Origin: Cricetomys ansorgei
Taxonomy: Eukaryota; Chordata; Mammalia; Rodentia; Nesomyidae
Assembly (NCBI GenBank): GCA_026225945.1
Contig: JAMJFZ010000107.1
Span: 47,568,501 to 47,632,500 of the forward strand
Direction: 5' to 3'
Length of the DNA stretch: 64,000 bases
The position numbers and the translations under genes were made by a program. The notes beneath the pieces are model-generated. The model was not told the DNA's origin. It was given only the letters and a program-made list of their open reading frames with translations, and ran no database searches. Shown piece after piece: positions 29,401-42,400 of the stretch (positions within the stretch are counted from its first letter, which is position 1; each line of letters begins with the position of its first letter).

Positions 29401-31034
29401 TCTTGAACCTCTGATACACCAGAATCTGATATTCAACTCAAACGTGATCTAAATTCAGTTTCCTTAGTTAAAATAGTTTTACATTTATTGCTGTAGTCTT
29501 TATAGCTGAGGGAACTACATAAAGCACCCTTTTGACATTATGATGTAATGTGGTCATTTGCAAAGTTCATGCTCAAGAATCATTCATTTGAGTTTTTAAA
29601 AATAAAATTTAAAAAAGATATCATGTTTTAAGTAAAATTTTGTGTTGGACCACATTCATAAGTATTGTAGAGCTCAGGTTGTGCCTAGTAGGGAACAGGG
29701 GCATAATATTTCTGTTACAGTTATGAAATACAATGTACAGTAAATTCTGCACTATGTTACAGTATTATAGTGCCTTTCTGTTTGGTAGCCTGTATTTGTA
29801 TAATATAATCAAACATCTAGTTTTTAAAATAGCAACAGAAACAATGAGAAAATTAATGCTAGTGCCAACATAAGAATTCTTTGTTCTTATTCTTTGTTGA
29901 ATGTATACAGTTTAACAGATAAGACCTAATGAATAGCAGGACTGATGATTTTGGAGGCTGATAGTGTTCATGATGCAGTTATATATTGTTAGAATGCATT
30001 GTGTTAACTATATAAATAGTACTGATGGTATTTTAATGTCTAGTCTCTCTAGACCTGTGGCCCTTTTAGTTTCCCGTACTGTGGTGACCCCAACCATAAA
30101 ATTATTTCACTGCTACTTCATAACTATAATTTTTGCTACTGTTATGAATTGTAGGTATCTGATATGCAGATATTTACCCTGTGAAAGGGTTACTCACCAC
30201 CACCACCATGGGTCAAGACCTACAGGTTGAGAAAGGCTAGAAGTGTTCATCTCCACTGTAACTTTATAACATTTCATAAGTACATAAACTCTGGAGCAAG
30301 CTAGCTGATAATTGATTTCCATCCTTTTCTCAAATGATGACTGTTTTGTTTATTTTCTTACCATTTTTATTTATTTATTTAGTTAGTTAGTTTTTTTTTT
30401 TTTTTTTTTTTTTTCCCCAAGACAGAGTTTCTCTGTTGTAACTCCGGCTGTCCTGGAACTCATTTTGTAGACCAGGCTGGCTTCAAACTCACAGATATCC
30501 ATCTGCCTCTGCCTCCCAAGTGCTGGGATTAAAGGCCTGTGCCACCACTGCCCAGCTCATTTTATTTTTTAAGGTTCTTATTTTTCCTCAAACTGATTAT
30601 CAGAGTATTGGGGTTTTGAGTTTGTCTTGGTTTGGTTTTTAGTTTTTTGTTTTGTTTGGTTTGGTTTTTGGTTTTTTACATAAAATACCAGTTTGTGACT
30701 AGGAGCTAATACATCAGTGTGTTGGCTGGTAAAGTTGGTAGTCTCCTTTGCTAGATTGTAGTTTTTGTAGCAATGACTTTCTTATTGGATTCTGAACAAT
30801 GTTTTTTCTTTTTTATTCAGAAAAAAGTTAGTTTTACTGCCAAGTTGTCTTAGGAAATAGTGAAGAAAAGAGTATAAAAGTTGGGGAGTCTGCTCAGTGC
30901 ATAGGTGCCTGTCACCAAGTTTGATGACCTAAATATGATGTTCGGGACCCACATGGTAAAAGAGCTGACTGAAGTTATACCCTAATCTTCACGTGTCCTA
31001 TGATGGACATGTGAGGCAGGCGTGCGCACACTCG

Positions 31035-31067
<33 letters not shown>

Positions 31068-34000
31068 TATCAATAAATGAAAAATATAGCTGAAAAAAAT
31101 TAAGGATATCGTGAAAAATATTAAGCAGAGCAAAAGCCATTGAGAAGATAGAAACAGTATTGCCTAATGTGGAAGTCATCATGATAGCATCTTGGACATG
31201 TTGAAGAATAGTGAAAATTGACCTTGTTGAGTGCCTAGGAGGAATGTGTCAGGGTTTTAGGCTCCAGTACAGTGTTAAGGAACATTGCTCAGTTATTATA
31301 ACTTAGGATTTTCTATCTTTCCTCTGTCATCTGTGCTTGCGAATGATTTTGTGTCTGATTCTCATATTGGTCCAAGTCAGGGTTTTTCTAGGTTTGCCAG
31401 TGTTCTAAGTTTGCCAGTAAAAGAACATCAAGTGAGTAAATACAAATCATTTATCAGATGCAGATATAAAGATTTAGGATATAGAAAGATATTTTTGGTT
31501 ACAGTGTGTATCTCATTAAGCTTTGACTAGATACTTCAGAGTAGCATTCATATACAAAATACCTGCAGTCAGAAGAACACTCAAGTTATTAAATGTTAAC
31601 ATTCTCTGAATCTTAAAGGTATGATTCGTAATGTCTAAATCAGTATTACATGATAAACATTTAGGAACAAATATTCTCTATATAAAAATTTCTTTAAATG
31701 TCTTGATATTTTTATCACTGTAATTACTTATTGTAGGCTTGGAAGCAAACGTATTTATTAATGCTTGTTTTAAAGTTAAGACAATTTGCTTCCTTTGCAT
31801 AATGCTTGATGATTTTCTAAAAGTAAAGAGTGTCACAGCCTTAGTTAAGAAGAACAACGGCTGCTGCCATAGTGAAGCTAATGAAGCTGAGCTTCATTGC
31901 TATGCAGTGAGCTAGGGTTGTGGCCACCACTGTAATTTTAGCCTAAAACCTCTTAGTTTTGTTTTAGTAGTATTTTCTCACCTTCTCAATATCTTTTTGG
32001 GCAGGGAAGGCTGTTGGTGAGGTAAACACATTTGCCCTTTGTGGATTTACCAACATGGGGGGGGCACTGGCTGTTAATGGTAAAGTGTTTGCGTTTTAGA
32101 TATAGAGAAAGGAAACATGACTGTAATGACATGAGACTGTGATTGGTAAAGCATATTTGCTGAAACTTTTTTGTCTTTTTGTTTACAAAAATAGCATGCT
32201 TTGAAACTTGATAGTATTAAAAAGTTTAAAGAACTATGACCAGTTTCCCAACACTTCCTCCTAGTTGTTTTATAACTGTTTTACTATATTTTTGGTATAT
32301 ATTAAGGATATCTTATTTCTATGTAATGTTGTTATCTAGAGTTCTGAGTAATCATTTACTTGACCTTTTTTCTTAATGTGCCATAGTATATCTAACCATT
32401 TGCTATGGTTGGATGACTAGGGTGAAAGATTTAAGTTCTTTGGTGAGACACTCTTATGGTTCCTGGCTTAAGATAACTAAGCTTACCCTTTAATAGATGA
32501 GACATCAAATGCGAAGTATGACCTTTTTCTATACTCTTGTACAGTGTTGGGTAGCAGTAGCAAGCACCATCTCCCAGACAGCCTTTCTTGTATATATAAA
32601 CAGTGGCATTTACATTGTACTCTACTGCTTCGTTTCTTAGGTGGTTGAATAATATTTCCACCTTGTGTTTGTCTGACTCCTAGTGAGTTTATCAGGACAT
32701 AGCATTAGTCATGTAGTATCTGCATCTTTAGAAAACTTTGAGGTTATTTCATTGGAAGTAGAGATCTAAATTCAAAAGTGAAGACATTGTTAAGCTTCAT
32801 TTATTCATTACAGAGTAAATACTTAAGACATTTTTAAGTAAGTACATAATGTTGAGAAATAGGCGGGTGGGCTCTTGCTATTGTTTTCTGGAAGTTGTAT
32901 TCATTTGCAAGTTTGAAAGTCTTGCCCCTGTTTTCATCAATCAAAATAGTAAATATTCACATATAGCTTGCTAATTTGACTTGTAAGAATATTTCCTTTT
33001 TGTCTTTTTGTCATTTGTAGCCTTTGAAGTTTAGTGATATTTTTGTGTTATTAATTTATTTGAGTTTATTAAATACTCATGATGGCTAACCATCTCTATT
33101 ACTGTCTGTATTCCAGCTTATTTGTATTTTAACTTTATTATTTTAGCATGAATTTTAATATCTTGGGAGTTCATGTTTTTATGATAGCAGATTTTACTTA
33201 TAAAGGAAAGTTTTTGAGGAAGATACTGTACCAGCTCTCTGATGGGTAGCTGGGAGGTCATCCAGAAGTAGCTTAATGTTGATGAGAACACATGCTGAGA
33301 AGTGTGAGTTTTTATTATAGAGTTGTTCATAGTATAAAAAGAGTAAATCTGGTACTTTGGTATATAGTTGAGTTAACAGATAGTGGATCTTTAGGATGTT
33401 AACTGAAAATTGCCATATACCTCTGCCTTTTGGGAAATCTTTAGAGATTTTTACATGATTTTACTCACTTTCAGTTATAGCTAGATATTTTGCTATCTGA
33501 AACATCTGTAGTTGATTAATCTTTAATTCCATTCATAATTCTGAACAATGGATCTAACGGGTAGTAGCCAACAGTTTGACTAAACAATGTTACTTTTATA
33601 GGTTAGTTTTACTATTTTCTTCTTTATTGCTAGAGTATTTGAGAGTAGAGAAGGCAAAATGCAGAACTTTTCAAACTTGATATCTTCAGGAAAGGACAGT
33701 GCACTGATTTGGAGATGTGACTCATAATTGCTTTGAAATTTGCCTTACTATAGAAATTTTCCTTCATCCTATCTAGAGATTTACCTTACCCATGTGATTA
33801 TTGAGTTGGGTATTATAAAGCATGAGATCAGTACCAAACTGTATTATAAAAGACTCATTTCTACAAAGCTTAGACTAAGCTATGTGAACTATGCAGAAGA
33901 GAAAGAGAGAGAGAGAAAGGGTCTGTACATATGTCTTTGTTTGCCAATCTTACTTTATTATAAAATACTCGAGGTACTTCTCCAGGTCTCTCACCTGGGA

Positions 34001-37000
34001 ACTGATTCAGTAGGTCTGGGACTGCAATGGGACCTGGGAATCCGTATTTTGGTAAGTTCCCCTGGTGATTATTATCATTGGGCAAGTCTGGGAAATAATG
34101 ACTTAAATATCACAAGACTCACTGTCGTAGCTCATTGATGTATTATTTAATTTGGTAACGGTTATGTAATGTCGAGCATAATGAAACAACTTGAGCATGT
34201 GTCCAAGAGTAAGGTTAGCCTGGAGAAAATCTGCTGTATTCTTGGTTGGTTACACTTGTTAAGACATCCTTCAGTGTGAGCCCAAGGACCTGATGGTGAG
34301 ATTCTCATTTAAAGGATATATTTATAATATAACAAACTATCAATTATTTAATTGAAATTAAACAAACAAAAAAGTGCATTGAATTTATTCTCATATGTTT
34401 CCTAAAGTATTTTCTAAGAGAAATGATGTGAAGTGATGATTGTGGCTTCTCTTTGTTTTTAAATGTGTCTGTTCTTAGTTTTGTTATTTAGTTCCTGACA
34501 GTTTAGGAACTAAAAGTGACCTTTGAAAGTGTGTTATAAATTGATTTCCAGAGAATAAACTACAAAAAATATTTTTGGTCAAAGTCAAACATTTATTTTG
34601 GTTTTGTTAGTCTTATTAAAGCCTTTAATAGAGATTCTCTTTTGCTGATGGTAGAAACCAGTGTTAAGTTAAAGAAGTAAATAAATAATAAATCCACAAA
34701 ATACTTTCTCATGAATCCTCAACTTTTTAATATAACATTTAGATACTTAACATGTTTGTGCTTGAAAATTAGAAGTGACTTTTTCTCAGGTTAAAGTAAA
34801 ATTTTGAAGGGCTGATTTATAGTTAGGCTTCCTGTCTTGGATTTGGAAGGTAGTCTTCTAGGATTGTGTTTGCCTCTAATGTAGGTCTGTGATTGTTGGA
34901 AGAAGAAACTGCTGTCATAACTGAGTCCTTAACTTTGAACAGTTCTCTGCTTATTAGAGCCACTGAAAGGCTCCTCATTTGTGAGAGGAGGCATCTCCTT
35001 TTTCTTTAAGATGGACTGTAGTTTAACTCAACCACAAGAGATGTTTGCCACTTGGTGTCTCCTTCCTGGTTCTGCTGAGAGCATGAGAGGTGTACATAAC
35101 CCCTCATAGCTGTCGCTACAGCTCCATCTGGCAGCACTAAAATAGCTGCAGAGACTGAGTGCCCCTGAAAAGAACGTATCTGTGGTAGCCTCTGGTGAGT
35201 AAAAGACCCATTTTAAGCCCAGTGAAATTTATGTAATGTCTAGAACCTAATGAAATTGAGTTGATGGTAAGGGTTAGAAACTCACCATTGGACTGTGTTG
35301 AATGATTATTTACTTTTTGGATACTTTAAGTTTTATTTTTCTTGATAGTTGTGAAACATTTGGATAGTTGGACATAAACCAATACTCTGTCTTGTTTCTG
35401 TACTATAGTTGTAGATGTAAGCAGGAGAGTAGCTGTTTAAAGTAATGGTGTTTTTGAACATTATTTTTCTCTTTTTCCTGCCAGGGAGGACATGTATGCT
35501 CAGGACTCTATAGAGCTACTAACAACATCCGGTATCCAGTTTAAAAAGCATGAGGAGGAAGGAATTGAGACCCAATATTTTGCAGAACTTCTTATGACTT
35601 CAGGAGTGGTTCTTTGTGAAGGGGTCAAATGGTTATCATTTCATAGGTAAAGAAAACAAACAAAAAGATTGCAGTGTGCTTCCATCCTATATCTGCCTTT
35701 CGCTTGTAAGGTCACTAGGTCACTCTATCAGAAATCCTGTGCTTGGTTCTAGAAAGAATTAACTCCATGAGGCTGTCTTATACCTCACTTGAGAATAATG
35801 TTGTCTACTTTACCTTTTAACAAGGCATCTGTTAATAGTCTGTGAGAGTTAATAATATTGCTTAGTGGAAAGAATATAAGCTAGAACAAACCTTCATTAA
35901 GCTTATAAGCTTAAGCTTATAGAAAGGAATCCATTTTGTAAAAACTTAGTACTTTCCTGATGTTAGCCACTGTACTAAGGTTCAAAAACTGAACAAAACA
36001 GACTAAAATTTTCTTCCTTGTGTGTAGTTTCCATTCTGCTGAAAGTGAACCAACACTTTTTTTATTACCTAATTTCTAGTGTGATTTGTTAAACAATAGT
36101 AAATGCTATGAAGGATAACTGAGCAAAAATGAATATGCCAAGGATATTTAGGAAAATTTTTATTTATTTATTTATTTTTTTTTTTGATGAGGTGATTGGG
36201 AAGGTTATCCTTAGGAAAAAAAAAAAAAATCTTGCAAATTTTTCTCAATGGTCAGTTACAACCTGTTTAAAGCATCTAGCATTTTATATACTCTATATGT
36301 GATGGCTTTTAATTCTTTATTATTATGAAAATAAAATCAGGTAATTAAGAAGGATTCATGCAAGGAAGTTAGTTTACTTTTCTAAAAGTCAGTTTACTTA
36401 CAAGTGTGAGAAAATGTTTTCCTTGTGTAAGTCAGCTGATTTGGCAGTTCTGGGACTTAAAGTGAACTTTGATATATTATTGGAGTTTTTTAAATTAATT
36501 TGTCTATCTGAGAAGTTTTCTGTCTATATTTCTAGGTTTTTAAAAAGCACTGTGTCCTGAGCATAATGACACATATTTTTAACGCTAGCATTCAGGAGGG
36601 AGATGCAGGAGAATCTGAGTTAAAGGCCAACCTCATCTATATAATAAGTTCCAGGCCAGGCCAGCCAGGGCTACACAATCAATCAGATCCTTTCTCAAAA
36701 AAAAAAAAAAAAAAGGGAAAAAGAAAAAGAAAACAGTATTCTGTTACTCACTTAGTGCTCTTAATCTTGATAGCCTTCACACATTTTTTTTTTTTTTTTT
36801 AATAAGAATCTTCCACATTGAAGGCTGGATAGGGGCACATGCCTTTAATCCCAGCACTTGGGAGGCAGAGACAGGCAGATCTCTCTGAGTTCAAGGCCAA
36901 CCTGGTCTACAGAGTGAGTTCTAGGACAGTAGAGTTACAACAGAGAAACCCTGTCTTGAAAAAGAAAAAAGAAACAAACAAAAAAATCTTCCACCTTGAA

Positions 37001-39409
37001 ATGATTATAGTGATAGATGACGATTCCTATAGTAAACTTTGATGTGGTATTACATAGTTAAGTTTTAAGTTGTAAGTACTGAACATAAGAATTCTCATAT
37101 ACCAGCTTTTCTCTGTGTTCCTACTTATAAAGATACAAGATAACAAGTTGTTTTAATTTGTATAAAACATACAAGTACTATTGACTGGGTACTGAGAGTA
37201 GTAAGATAAGCAAAACTAAGTAGAGTTCATGTTTTCTTCAAGTTTTTAATCTAGATGAGCAATATATTTAAATATTTACTATTATTGTAAATTTGTAATG
37301 TAAAATTTTTCCATTAAACATCAAAAATATTTTTCCAAATTCTAATCTATTTTCCATCATCATCATCATCATTATTATTATTATTATTATTATTATTAAT
37401 CCTGCTAGACATGATGCCTTTAATCCCAGTACTTGGGAGGCAGATAGATCTCTTGAGTTCAGCCTAGGCTGCATGGTAACTTCTCACCCAGCCACAAAGT
37501 GAAACCCTCTCCAACAAATAAAATCATATATGCACACATATACACATATCCTAAACTGTAATATTTTATTAGAAGTAAGCAAGAGCCATATTGCTATTTT
37601 AGACAACTGGCAAAGTCACTTCTTTGCCAACTAATAACAAACTTAAATTTCTGCTCTTGGGTAGTTATGCTAAAGATAAACATCAAATAAAAGTTCTGTT
37701 TTGTATTTCTTCCAAAAGATAGATAGGTTTACTAGGGTCATTGCTAAATATGAGTTCAAGTTATATGTAAAGGAAAGATCTTTTATAACTATGATTCCTG
37801 TCTTTTAAACCAGTGGAGAAAAATCCATGTACCTAAAGGTTAGTACCTGCAAACAGTTTTTCTATGTAGAGATTTCTGGGAATTGGGCACTTCAGGCAAG
37901 GCTTGCTTTCATAGACCCTTAATAAAAAGTAGAGTCTAAGGAGCTCAGCAGTGGAGGGAGTTAGGCAGCTGTGAAAAGCCTAGTAATAAGGACGTGTGAT
38001 CATAGTTTGAGGCAGAAGGAAGTTGTATTGTATCATGTAGGAAAAAACGATTCTCTCTTTGTTTCTACCTTTCATGTTTAACTTTCCTATTGATAATATC
38101 TCTTGCAGAGTTATGCAGAGTTATTCTGAGTTTTAAGTAACAAGTGTACATACTAGTAAAGTCACTTAGGGAAATACTATTAGGACTTTATTCTTTGGAA
38201 TTGGGAAGCATATCTCATGTAAATGGTGACTAGGTTTTACATGATTTTTGCCTTTGAAATGTCAAGGCTTGTTAGCTTCTAACATTTTTGTTTGCCTTCC
38301 CATTCATCTTTCTCAATTTCCATTATCATTTCATTTTTTTTAGAAGTTTTTTTTAATTTTATGTATGTCGGTGTGTGGGTGTACGTTTGGGGGGGGGAAT
38401 TGGCATAATGCTCAGTTTTTACTTGGGTGCGGGTAATCAAACTGAAGAATTCATGTTTGTACAGGATTTCCCCTGCCTAGAATTAAGCAGAATATTGTTC
38501 TAGTGACTACAGAGTTGTCTTGATAGTATCGTGTGCTTAGGACTCTGAGTGATGACTGGTCTGTAAGCTGACAACATTTCTGCCTTGCAGTTATGAATAT
38601 GTTTCTTTTCTTTGCTGCTGTGTGCACATTCTTGTTATTCCTTTTGCCCATATCATGGCTTGTTTAACTTTGTATCTGAATAACTAATTTCTTTCAGTGT
38701 ATTCTATTGATGTATTTTTGTGTATTCTTTTAATCTTTTTTATTAGTGGTTATGACTTTGGCTATTTAATCAAAATCCTGACCAACTCTAACTTGCCTGA
38801 AGAAGAACTTGATTTCTTTGAGATCCTTCGATTATTTTTTCCTGTCATTTATGATGTGAAGTACCTCATGAAGAGCTGCAAAAATCTCAAAGTAAGGCTT
38901 CAGATGACTTTATCTGGAACCAGCACATTAGTCAGACTAAGTAACTTATGTAATATCTTAGGCCTGAATATCTTAAGCCATGTATTTAAAGTTATGTTAA
39001 ATGTAAGTAAATATTCTGATTCTGTTCTTAACAGAAATGATTTATATTATAAACAATCCCTCTTCAAAGCTGCAGTATTTATCTTGGCTGGATAAGTTTT
39101 TGTTGTTGGTTTGTGTTTTGTTTGGTTTTTTTTTATTTTAAATTTATTTTATTTCATGTATGTGAGTATTTTGCCTGCATTTATATCTATCTGTGCATCA
39201 CATGTGTACCTGCTGCCCAAGTAGGTTAAAAGAAAGCATCAGGATCTCCTAGAATTGTAGTTATTGATGTTGTGAGCCACCATGTAAGTGCTGAAAATTG
39301 AACCTGAGTCCTCTGCAAGAGCAACAAGTGCTCTTAACTGCTGAGCCATCTTTCCATCCAGAATAAGGTTGCTTTAAAAAGAAATAAACACACACATACA
39401 CATGCGTGC

Positions 39410-39441
<32 letters not shown>

Positions 39442-42400
39442 ATTCTTGCATGAGTTTATAGCAAGAGCCAGCAGAGGCCAGAAGAGAATGTCAGATCCCT
39501 CTAGAAGTGGAGTTGGGCAGTTGTGAGCCACCCAGTGGGTGCTGGGAACTGGACCCGGGTCCTCCACAACAGCAGTAAGTGTTCTTAGCTGCTAAGCCAA
39601 CTCTTCAGCCACCAGAATGAATTTTTTAACAAAAGTCAAGCGAAGGGCCAGATTTTTGTTATTGCTGCCAGATTGAGAATCATGAACAGAAAAAAAAAGT
39701 GTGAGGTATAGCAGACTAACCATGACAGAAGTTCTCATGCTCCTGGCACACTTGGATGGATCATAGAGATACAGATCAGGGTTGGCCAGCAGGAGGCAGA
39801 GACATTCAATAGTGTGCTAATGGGTTTTTCCTTCAGATTATCCCATTGAGAGACTTTTTCTTCATTTTTTCATGTTGAAATATGTTCCTATGATTTAATT
39901 ACATAGCTAAAACTGGTTAGGTGTAAGTGATATAGTAAATGTGTAGGTTCTACCTAGACAGTAGCTTATTCTGATACTTAACATGTGTAACCATTTATTT
40001 TTAACCTTTGAACATTAATTTTATCAAAACAAACGTTTCCTGGTTAAAGAAAAATACTTCTTCATCTTAAGAGCAATTCCCCTGAGTTGGCACAGATCCC
40101 TGGCAATACAGTGAGTGAGTGGATTTTTAGTTGCTGGGTTTTGGTATAATATTTAAGTTATAATTGAGGAAACAAAAACATACTTAGGTACTGTGGTTAT
40201 ATATGTATATCTTCAGTAAATCCAAGGTTGGTCAAGTTTTCTTCTAAGCTCCAGAAAAGTACAAATAAGAGTTATGCATTTAGGAGATGGTAAGGACTTA
40301 AAGAGTTTTACTTAAGCAGAAGTAGAAGAATTGAATATGGGAGCTTTGATTTCAGCAAAGGAGCTGAGAATTGTAAGATAAACACAGATTATTTGCCTCT
40401 GATGTAGGTATGGTGCCATGTAACTAGGAAAATTTTAAGAAAAAATTAATTTCATTACTGTGCCAGCTGAAAATAACAGTTCTCTTCTCATAAGTGAGTT
40501 TCCAATAGAATATTCTGAACACTTCACAAATATATGACATACGACATGTTGAGAATCCAAGGCTTCCATGTTTTGATCTGGCTCTGGATTTTTTTTTTTT
40601 TTTTTAGTTGATAGCTTGGTACAGTAATAGTTTTCAGATACAGTACTAAATTTTTCTCATCTGTATTCAGAAATGTCTAAAAATGTCAAATATTTGTATT
40701 GTATTCTGTGTGAGTTGCTTATGTTATAAAGTTTAGGTTAATGACAAAGCTGTTTTTCTGACCACGGTCACCTATGCCATTCATTCATTTCTAGTCTCCG
40801 CCTCTGTTAGGAGCAGCTGCTAATGATGCATAATGCACATGTGTTTCTAGCGCAGAAGCGGTTACTATACAAAGTACCACCGCAAGCTAGATGCAAAGGT
40901 CTGGTTTGTTATTAAAGGCTTTATAATTTAAGGAGGATTTCATTGCTCATGAGAGTCTATGTCTGTCTTATCTTTTATTTCTTCCCTTTCCTTTACATTA
41001 TTTTTCAGTCTTAGCTATATTAATGTAAGCAGATCATACCAAACCATTTTAAAAAGTTTTATGTTTGTAAAATTTTCTTCTTGACAAACAAAACTGAAGT
41101 TAAGCTATGTGGTAGATTGACAGTGATCAGAATACTCGTGATATCTTTGTTTTATTTGGTTTTTAAAAAATTTGGTGGATAAATGGATAATTAAAAAAAA
41201 AACTTTTTATTACTAAGTTTTTTAATGATTAGTGGGTCAAATCACTGAGTGTCACCACAATCAGCCATTACTGTTATCTTGAATATGACCCACTTCCTCC
41301 TTATCTTTTGAAAATTGTTTGCCTGTCACATGCCTTAAAATGTATAATAAAAAATTTCCCATTTCACTTTCTGATAAATTATAGGCTTCCAAATATATTA
41401 GAAATTCATATTAACCAACACCCTTGCCATCTTTGGTTACTCTTTACATATTAAAAATTCATTCATATTTTTGCCAGTGTCAGAATTTATGGTTGTGAAT
41501 CTGGGTACCAAAGTCTTCTCTATTTGACGAGCATCATTCCTTCCTTCTAGGGTGGATTACAGGAAGTTGCTGAACAGTTAGAGCTGGAACGGATAGGACC
41601 TCAACACCAGGCAGGATCTGACTCATTGCTTACAGGAATGGCCTTTTTCAAAATGAGAGAAGTATGAAGACATCAGTGCCTTTTTCTTGGTTGTTAGGTA
41701 GAGAACATTAAAAATCTGATGACAAAAGTTTTGGGCATTAAGAACCTACTAAGTGAAGATATAAATAGAGGTACTATATAAGTTACATCCACCACACTTG
41801 AGTGAGAGTGTTAAATAAGTCCTCTGAAATGTAATTCAAGAGGAAATTGAATAAATTCTATATAAAATAAAAAGCATTTCATTTATTGTACATGAAAGAT
41901 ACAATATTTATAGAATTTTAAAAATGTGACTATAGAAATTATGTACATGTGAACATGCTATTTCTCAGGTGGAAAAACACCAGAGGCTAATAACTTTTAT
42001 CTAAGCTCAACTGTCACTTATAAGAGAACTCTAGAGGTCTTTCTTAGACCCTGTAAGTGCCCCTTCTGAGTCAGGGAATTTATCAGATTTTCCTTAGTTG
42101 CACCTTCTCTTACTTGTAACTGGTGGTAAAAAAATGTTTTTGTTCATGTCATTCTTCATTGCTGTGAAATTATATACACTAGTAACAGTTTTTACTAAGT
42201 CTTTCCTAAGTCAAAAGGGGGTTTTGAATTATAAGGTGTTAAATCTGATGTATAATCGAATCAAAAACTGTATCGGGAATTTCCCCGTTAAATACTTCAA
42301 GTATAAAATGGTTAGAAGTGGAAAAATGATGTTTAGTGAAACTGAGTCTGTCTTTAGGTTAGATAGATAATTAGGTGATAGGTATTGTGGCTACCTCATT

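Larger units (their letters stand above)
28673..35484 (+). other. CNOT7: CNOT7 intron 3 (6.8 kb)
   Basis: Contains a deleted reverse B1 (29025-29092), a URR1-like element (30045-30240), a reverse B1 (30391-30558), a GT/T-rich tract (30605-30675) and a B2-like element with CA repeat (30885-31085). From 31100 to 35484 I see no named repeat and no exon. Open frames there, such as 33740-34138, have no recognisable product. Confidence 0.85.
35647..38746 (+). other. CNOT7: CNOT7 intron 4
   Basis: The intron is 3.1 kb. It holds B1 copies at 36553-36720, 36823-36984 and 37400-37522, a CAT/ATT repeat at 37357-37398, A and T runs near 36178 and 36786, and a G-run at 38391-38398. The remainder shows no named element. 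Confidence 0.85.
38892..41550 (+). other. CNOT7: CNOT7 intron 5
   Basis: The intron is 2.66 kb. The CNOT7 frame continues open from the donor to TAA at 39093-39095. Two reverse B2 elements lie back to back (39125-39360, 39440-39612) with a GT repeat between them. A T-run is at 40590-40605. From 39620 to 41550 no named repeat is seen. Confidence 0.85.

Noticed and set aside
33740..34138. 132-codon open frame in CNOT7 intron 3
   Set aside because: No recognisable domain, no splice structure and no CpG or promoter signal.
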